39,696 bases of DNA, taken from NCBI GenBank assembly GCA_030537935.1, contig JAUNUY010000001.1, positions 105,343-145,038 on the forward strand, read 5' to 3'. How positions within the stretch are numbered: position 1 is the first letter of the stretch; each line of letters opens with the position of its first letter. The notes beneath the pieces are model-generated. The model saw only the letters and a program-made list of their open reading frames with translations, ran no database searches and had not been told where the DNA came from. Source of the stretch: Eubacteriales bacterium. GTDB taxonomy: Bacteria > Bacillota > Clostridia > Lachnospirales > Lachnospiraceae. Shown here piece after piece: positions 36,292-39,696 of this stretch. Position numbers and translations under genes: made by a program.

Positions 36292-36330
36292 TTATGCATT
36301 ATGCGGCACATCGTTGCGGAAAGGAAGAGT

Positions 36331-37995
36331 ATGGAGAAGGAAGTAGTATCTAAGAATTTTATTGAACATATCATCGACGGTGATTTGGCCTCCGGCAAGA
36401 CGAAAAAGGTGATTACCCGTTTTCCGCCCGAGCCGAACGGTTATTTGCACATCGGTCATGCCAAATCGATATTATTGAATTACGGGCTGGCCGAGCAGTA
36501 TGGCGGACAGTTCAATTTGAGGTTCGATGATACGAATCCCGAAAAAGAAGATGAGGAGTATGTACAGTCCATCATTGATGACGTACGTTGGCTGGGTGCG
36601 GATTACGAAGACCGGTGTTTTTTTGCATCCGATTACTTCGACCGCATGTATGAGGCGGCCGTGACCTTGATTAAAAAGGGAAAAGCCTATGTCTGTGATT
36701 TGTCGCCGGATGAAATCCGTGAATATCGCGGCACCCTGACGAGTCCGGGCAAAAATTCGCCATATCGCGACCGTAGTGTGGCGGAAAACCTGGATTTATT
36801 CGAACGCATGAAAAAGGGTGAATTTGAGGATGGCAGTCGCGTGCTGCGGGCGAAAATCGATATGGCATCCCCCAACTTAAATATGCGCGATCCCATCCTG
36901 TATCGCGTGGCGCATTTTCATCATCACAATACGGGTGATGCATGGTGCATCTATCCGATGTATGACTTTGCCCATCCGCTGGAAGATGCTTTTGAAGGCG
37001 TGACACATTCGATTTGTACCTTGGAATTTGAGGATCATCGGCCCCTCTACGATTGGGTTGTAGCGTCGGTCGGGTTCGAGCATCCGCCGCGTCAGATAGA
37101 ATTTGCCAAGCTCTATCTGACCAATGTCGTGACGGGAAAGCGCTATATTCGAAAGCTGGTACAAGACGGCATCGTGGACGGATGGGACGATCCACGTTTG
37201 GTTACCATATCGGCATTGAAACGACGGGGTTATACGCCCGAGGCCATTCGCCATTTCGTGGAATTGGTGGGTGTATCCAAAGCGAACAGTTCCGTTGACG
37301 TAGATATGTTGGAGTATTGTATACGGGAAGATTTGAAGGGGAAGGCACATCGTATTGCTGCAGTCATTGATCCCGTCAAATTAGTCATTACGAATTATCC
37401 GGAGAATAAGACGGAAAAAATGACGGTGAAAAACAATGTGGAAGATGAGCAGATGGGGACGCGAGAAGTCTCCTTTTCCAAAGAACTGTGGATTGAACGA
37501 GAGGATTTCATGATTGAGCCGCCCAAAAAGTATTTTCGACTGTTTCCCGGTAATGAAGTACGTCTGATGAATGCCTACTTCGTGAAGTGTACGGACTATG
37601 AAACGGATGCGGACGGCAACGTGACGACCGTATATTGCACCTATGATCCGGAAACACGCAGCGGCAGCGGGTTTACCGGTCGCAAAGTCAAGGGGACCAT
37701 TCACTGGGTGAATGCGGCGGACTGTTTTGAAACGGACGTCTATCTTTTCGAAAATCTGGTTGATGAAGAAAAGGGTGTTTATGACGAGGACGGCAACGTG
37801 AATGTCAACCCGAATGCCAAGGTTTTGATGAAAAACTGCAAGATGGAGGCACAGATGGCGGGGACTCGGCCGGGCGAGAAGTTCCAGTTCTTGCGCCAAG
37901 GTTATTTCTGTGCGGATACGAAGTATTCCGTGCCGGGAAAACCGGTATTCAATCGTATCGTTTCGTTGAAGAGTTCTTTTAAATTGCCGAAATAA
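36331..37995 (+). CDS. glnS: Glutaminyl-tRNA synthetase
   Basis: Charges tRNA-Gln directly with glutamine; class I, 554 residues, the same length as E. coli GlnRS. ATG 36331 is chosen because AAAGGAAGAG ends just before it; ATG 36301 lies 30 bases upstream beside the -10. [19 protein letters not shown] gives HIGH. The KMSKS-type position reads [12 protein letters not shown], where E. coli has VMSKRKL, so the loop is divergent. [20 protein letters not shown] and the two anticodon-binding beta barrels are present. Direct charging would make a GatCAB Gln route unnecessary for tRNA-Gln. Confidence 0.95.
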   Translation: MEKEVVSKNFIEHIIDGDLASGKTKKVITRFPPEPNGYLHIGHAKSILLNYGLAEQYGGQFNLRFDDTNPEKEDEEYVQSIIDDVRWLGADYEDRCFFASDYFDRMYEAAVTLIKKGKAYVCDLSPDEIREYRGTLTSPGKNSPYRDRSVAENLDLFERMKKGEFEDGSRVLRAKIDMASPNLNMRDPILYRVAHFHHHNTGDAWCIYPMYDFAHPLEDAFEGVTHSICTLEFEDHRPLYDWVVASVGFEHPPRQIEFAKLYLTNVVTGKRYIRKLVQDGIVDGWDDPRLVTISALKRRGYTPEAIRHFVELVGVSKANSSVDVDMLEYCIREDLKGKAHRIAAVIDPVKLVITNYPENKTEKMTVKNNVEDEQMGTREVSFSKELWIEREDFMIEPPKKYFRLFPGNEVRLMNAYFVKCTDYETDADGNVTTVYCTYDPETRSGSGFTGRKVKGTIHWVNAADCFETDVYLFENLVDEEKGVYDEDGNVNVNPNAKVLMKNCKMEAQMAGTRPGEKFQFLRQGYFCADTKYSVPGKPVFNRIVSLKSSFKLPK

Positions 37996-38001
37996 ACAGT
38001 A

Positions 38002-38034
38002 GGGTCACGGAAACGTGGCCCGCTTTTTTTTATG
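38002..38034 (+). terminator. Terminator of glnS
   Basis: GGGTCACG at 38002-38009 pairs with CGTGGCCC at 38014-38021 (one T-G) around a GAAA tetraloop, followed by GC and a run of T. Confidence 0.88.
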
Positions 38035-38215
38035 AAAATATCACAAGCGGGAAAATCTTGATGAAATGAAGACCCTTGTCGGCGACGTACAGCCGGACAT
38101 CATTCCCGGAACACTTGGTTGTCGTCACAACGGCATCGGTCTTCTTAGGGCAGTGTATAATGGATAGGGGCACACGGGTTGCAATGATGCGCTTACCTTT
38201 ACACCCGGAATGAAA
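38030..38215 (-). pseudogene. Possible decayed minus-strand coding fragment before the LRR gene
   Basis: A minus-strand frame of 61 codons without a start codon reads IIHCPKKTDAVVTTTKC, then NDVRLYVADKGLHFIKIF, and ends at TAA 38030-38032. It looks protein-like and is not AT-rich. No family is recognised, and open frames of this length are not rare by chance. Confidence 0.25.
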
Positions 38216-38226
38216 TCATCTATAAT
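38198..38226 (+). promoter_or_regulatory. Promoter of the LRR protein gene
   Basis: TTTACA at 38198-38203, 17 bases, TATAAT at 38221-38226. The start point falls near 38233, which rules out ATG 38210 as a start and supports ATG 38249. Confidence 0.68.
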
Positions 38227-38248
38227 GGACGTAGATACGGAGGTTCCG

Positions 38249-39268
38249 ATGAAGAGAAGGATAGAAGGTAGTCGAAGTTTTACCAATATGTTTCATGAGG
38301 ACATGGTACACGGCTTCGTTCCGGAAGGGACGAAAGAATTGGCGGCGGAGGCATTCAGTAATTTCGAGTCCCTGGAGACGGTACATCTGCCCGACGGGTT
38401 GGAAGGTATCGGCGAAAGGGCTTTTTTCGGGTGTAATCGATTGCGAGAAATATCATTGCCGGCGTCCTTAAAGCATATCGGCCGGGCGGCATTTTACTAT
38501 TGTCGCCGGCTTCGCAGTCTGTCCGTTCCGTCGGGTATTGAACGAATTGCGGATGAAACATTTTTAGAGTGCAACCTTTCGCGTATCGTTTTCTCGGATA
38601 ACCTGAAGCATATCGGCCGTTTGGCATTTGCCTATAATAATTTAAAAGAGATTCGAATTCCCAAGACGGTGGAAACGCTGGATCATGGTGCATTTTACCG
38701 GTGTAAGCATCTGATAGTCTATGATACCTTGCAAGACGGCTTGCAATATGCCGGGCACAATCTACACCCCGGTTTGGCGACGGGGCTTCCCTGGGGCGGT
38801 CACCGGGTAACGGTGTTGGATGCCGCCACCGGTGCACTGAAATACACTTTTTACGTAGCGGGCAGCCTTTGGACCCCGGCACGTCAGGAGATGATGGAAT
38901 TATATGACGGTGCCTCAATTGACTTTGCACACTATGATGCGCTGTTTGAACGAGTGCGGGCGGCGGAAGATCGTGTCAGCATCGCGCTCTTACGTCTGAC
39001 ACATCCTTTCGAGCTTTCGGAAGCGGCCCGCAGCACTTATATCGATGATTTACATGCCCATGCCAAGACGGCATTGGAGCAAGTTGTATTCGATAAGAAC
39101 TATGCCCTGTTGAAGTTGTGTTCGGAGATCGGTCTGTTGACCTGTGACAATGTAGATTATTTTATCCACTATGCATCGGAGCGGCCCGATAATGTCGAAA
39201 TCCGAACCTTTCTGTTGAATTTCAAAAACGAGCATTGTCAACGTGGACGGATGGATCTGTTTCTCTAG
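38249..39268 (+). CDS. BspA-like leucine-rich-repeat (LRR_5) protein, apparently cytoplasmic
   Basis: A 339-residue protein. ATG 38249 has CGGAGG 5 bases upstream. Residues about 20-165 hold about five LRR_5 repeats of roughly 23 residues with the pattern L-xx-h-xLPxxLxxIGxxAFxxC (for example LREISLPASLKHIGRAAFYY). No signal peptide or membrane segment is seen, unlike most surface BspA proteins. Residues about 180-339 are a different, largely helical region (PFELSEAARSTYIDDLHAHA) that I do not recognise. It is followed 9 bases later by the DUF2201-type gene and is probably translated with it, so an intracellular binding or adaptor role is more likely than adhesion. Confidence 0.82.
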   Translation: MKRRIEGSRSFTNMFHEDMVHGFVPEGTKELAAEAFSNFESLETVHLPDGLEGIGERAFFGCNRLREISLPASLKHIGRAAFYYCRRLRSLSVPSGIERIADETFLECNLSRIVFSDNLKHIGRLAFAYNNLKEIRIPKTVETLDHGAFYRCKHLIVYDTLQDGLQYAGHNLHPGLATGLPWGGHRVTVLDAATGALKYTFYVAGSLWTPARQEMMELYDGASIDFAHYDALFERVRAAEDRVSIALLRLTHPFELSEAARSTYIDDLHAHAKTALEQVVFDKNYALLKLCSEIGLLTCDNVDYFIHYASERPDNVEIRTFLLNFKNEHCQRGRMDLFL

Positions 39269-39277
39269 GAGGTTGCG

Positions 39278-39696
39278 ATGAACGAGCAAACGATAATACG
39301 GGAAAACATCGCCGAATATCTCAGTCTCTGTAAGGATGCCTTGCTGGTACAATTTCGTTTTTTGGATCGGGCCTTCGGCATGCTGGGGATTCAAGCTGCC
39401 ACGGACATCGACTGCCTCTGTACCGACGGCATCTCCATCTACTACGATTGGCAATATTTGCAACGAAGGCTGCGGGATGAAACACCTTTGGAGCGAGATT
39501 TATTGCATATCATACTGCACTTGGTCTTTGCGCATCCTTTCCACATGGAAGGAAAGGAGAATCGAAGACTTTGGCATTTGAGTTGTGATATTGCAGTGGA
39601 GAATGCGATTCTCGACGCACGGAGCGTCACTTACCGGGATACACGGGACGAAGAGCGTCTCGTGGTCATTGAGACCTTACGTCGCGATGTACAGTA
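39278..39696 (+). CDS. DUF2201-type putative metallopeptidase/VWA-like protein, 3' truncated by window edge
   Basis: The first 139 codons of a gene cut by the window end. AGGAGG lies 5 bases before ATG 39278 and just after the LRR stop. The segment LLHIILHLVFAHPFHMEGKE carries an HxxxH motif typical of the DUF2201 N-terminal putative metallopeptidase domain, followed by the matching LWHLSCDIAVENAI. A VWA-like domain normally follows and must lie outside. Such proteins are usually encoded with a MoxR-type AAA+ ATPase, expected next to this pair. The exact role is unknown. Confidence 0.75.
   Translation, partial: MNEQTIIRENIAEYLSLCKDALLVQFRFLDRAFGMLGIQAATDIDCLCTDGISIYYDWQYLQRRLRDETPLERDLLHIILHLVFAHPFHMEGKENRRLWHLSCDIAVENAILDARSVTYRDTRDEERLVVIETLRRDVQ

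Noticed and set aside
1..39696. CRISPR arrays, insertion sequences, integrase or attachment sites next to the tRNA
   Set aside because: No regularly spaced repeats, transposase or integrase genes were seen, and the tRNA-Ala 3' end is not repeated nearby.

Overview
The window is a dense, mid-GC bacterial chromosome segment with short gaps and strong AAGGAGG-type ribosome binding sites. Every gene is on the + strand except one methyltransferase. The gene set (ftsEX-ctpA, a CdaR/PucR-type regulator, a membrane pyrophosphatase, a bacterial-type GlnRS, a short transaldolase beside transketolase, BspA-like repeats, single-membrane envelope features) fits an anaerobic Firmicute of the Clostridia/Tissierellia type. 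The family cannot be fixed from the sequence alone. No CRISPR array, insertion sequence, prophage or rRNA was seen.

Layout: 1-2915 is a modABC molybdate/tungstate importer whose permease carries an extra N-terminal secreted domain. 3181-6557 is a heterodimeric CydDC-like ABC exporter. 6783-8534 is argS. 8716-12738 is a CdaR/PucR-type regulator followed by ftsE, ftsX and ctpA, all tightly packed. 12788-15943 holds transaldolase, transketolase and a small HD hydrolase. 15944-16354 is a gene-poor gap with a probable decayed minus-strand gene. 16355-18168 is cardiolipin synthase and a cupin. 18273-23193 is an accessory-looking block: a membrane protein with a proline-rich tail, two tandem LCM-type (PPM1/TcmP-like) methyltransferases, a lipoprotein and a third, divergent LCM methyltransferase. 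23429-24910 is an aldehyde dehydrogenase. 25040-25112 is tRNA-Ala(GGC) with its own promoter and terminator. 25252-30449 runs rlmH, a pyridoxal/pyridoxamine kinase, tyrS and alaS. 30543-32657 is a membrane pyrophosphatase. 32835-35432 is argGH behind a paired ARG-box-like operator. 35517-36146 (minus) is a methyltransferase, 36331-37995 is glnS, and 38249 to the end is a leucine-rich-repeat protein followed by a cut-off DUF2201-type metallopeptidase/VWA-like protein.

The genes are mostly housekeeping: translation (argS, tyrS, alaS, glnS, rlmH, tRNA-Ala), division and cell wall (ftsEX-ctpA), pentose-phosphate carbon flow, arginine synthesis and membrane energetics. The least ordinary parts are the ModB fusion, the three-methyltransferase block, the LRR_5/DUF2201 pair at the right edge, the ARG-box pair before argG, Shine-Dalgarno sites set far from the argS and tyrS start codons with a hairpin between, and several gaps that look like decayed genes, the clearest being a MerR helix-turn-helix remnant before glnS. 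I found no strong evidence for a wholly new system. The methyltransferase block and the LRR_5/DUF2201 pair are the best candidates.
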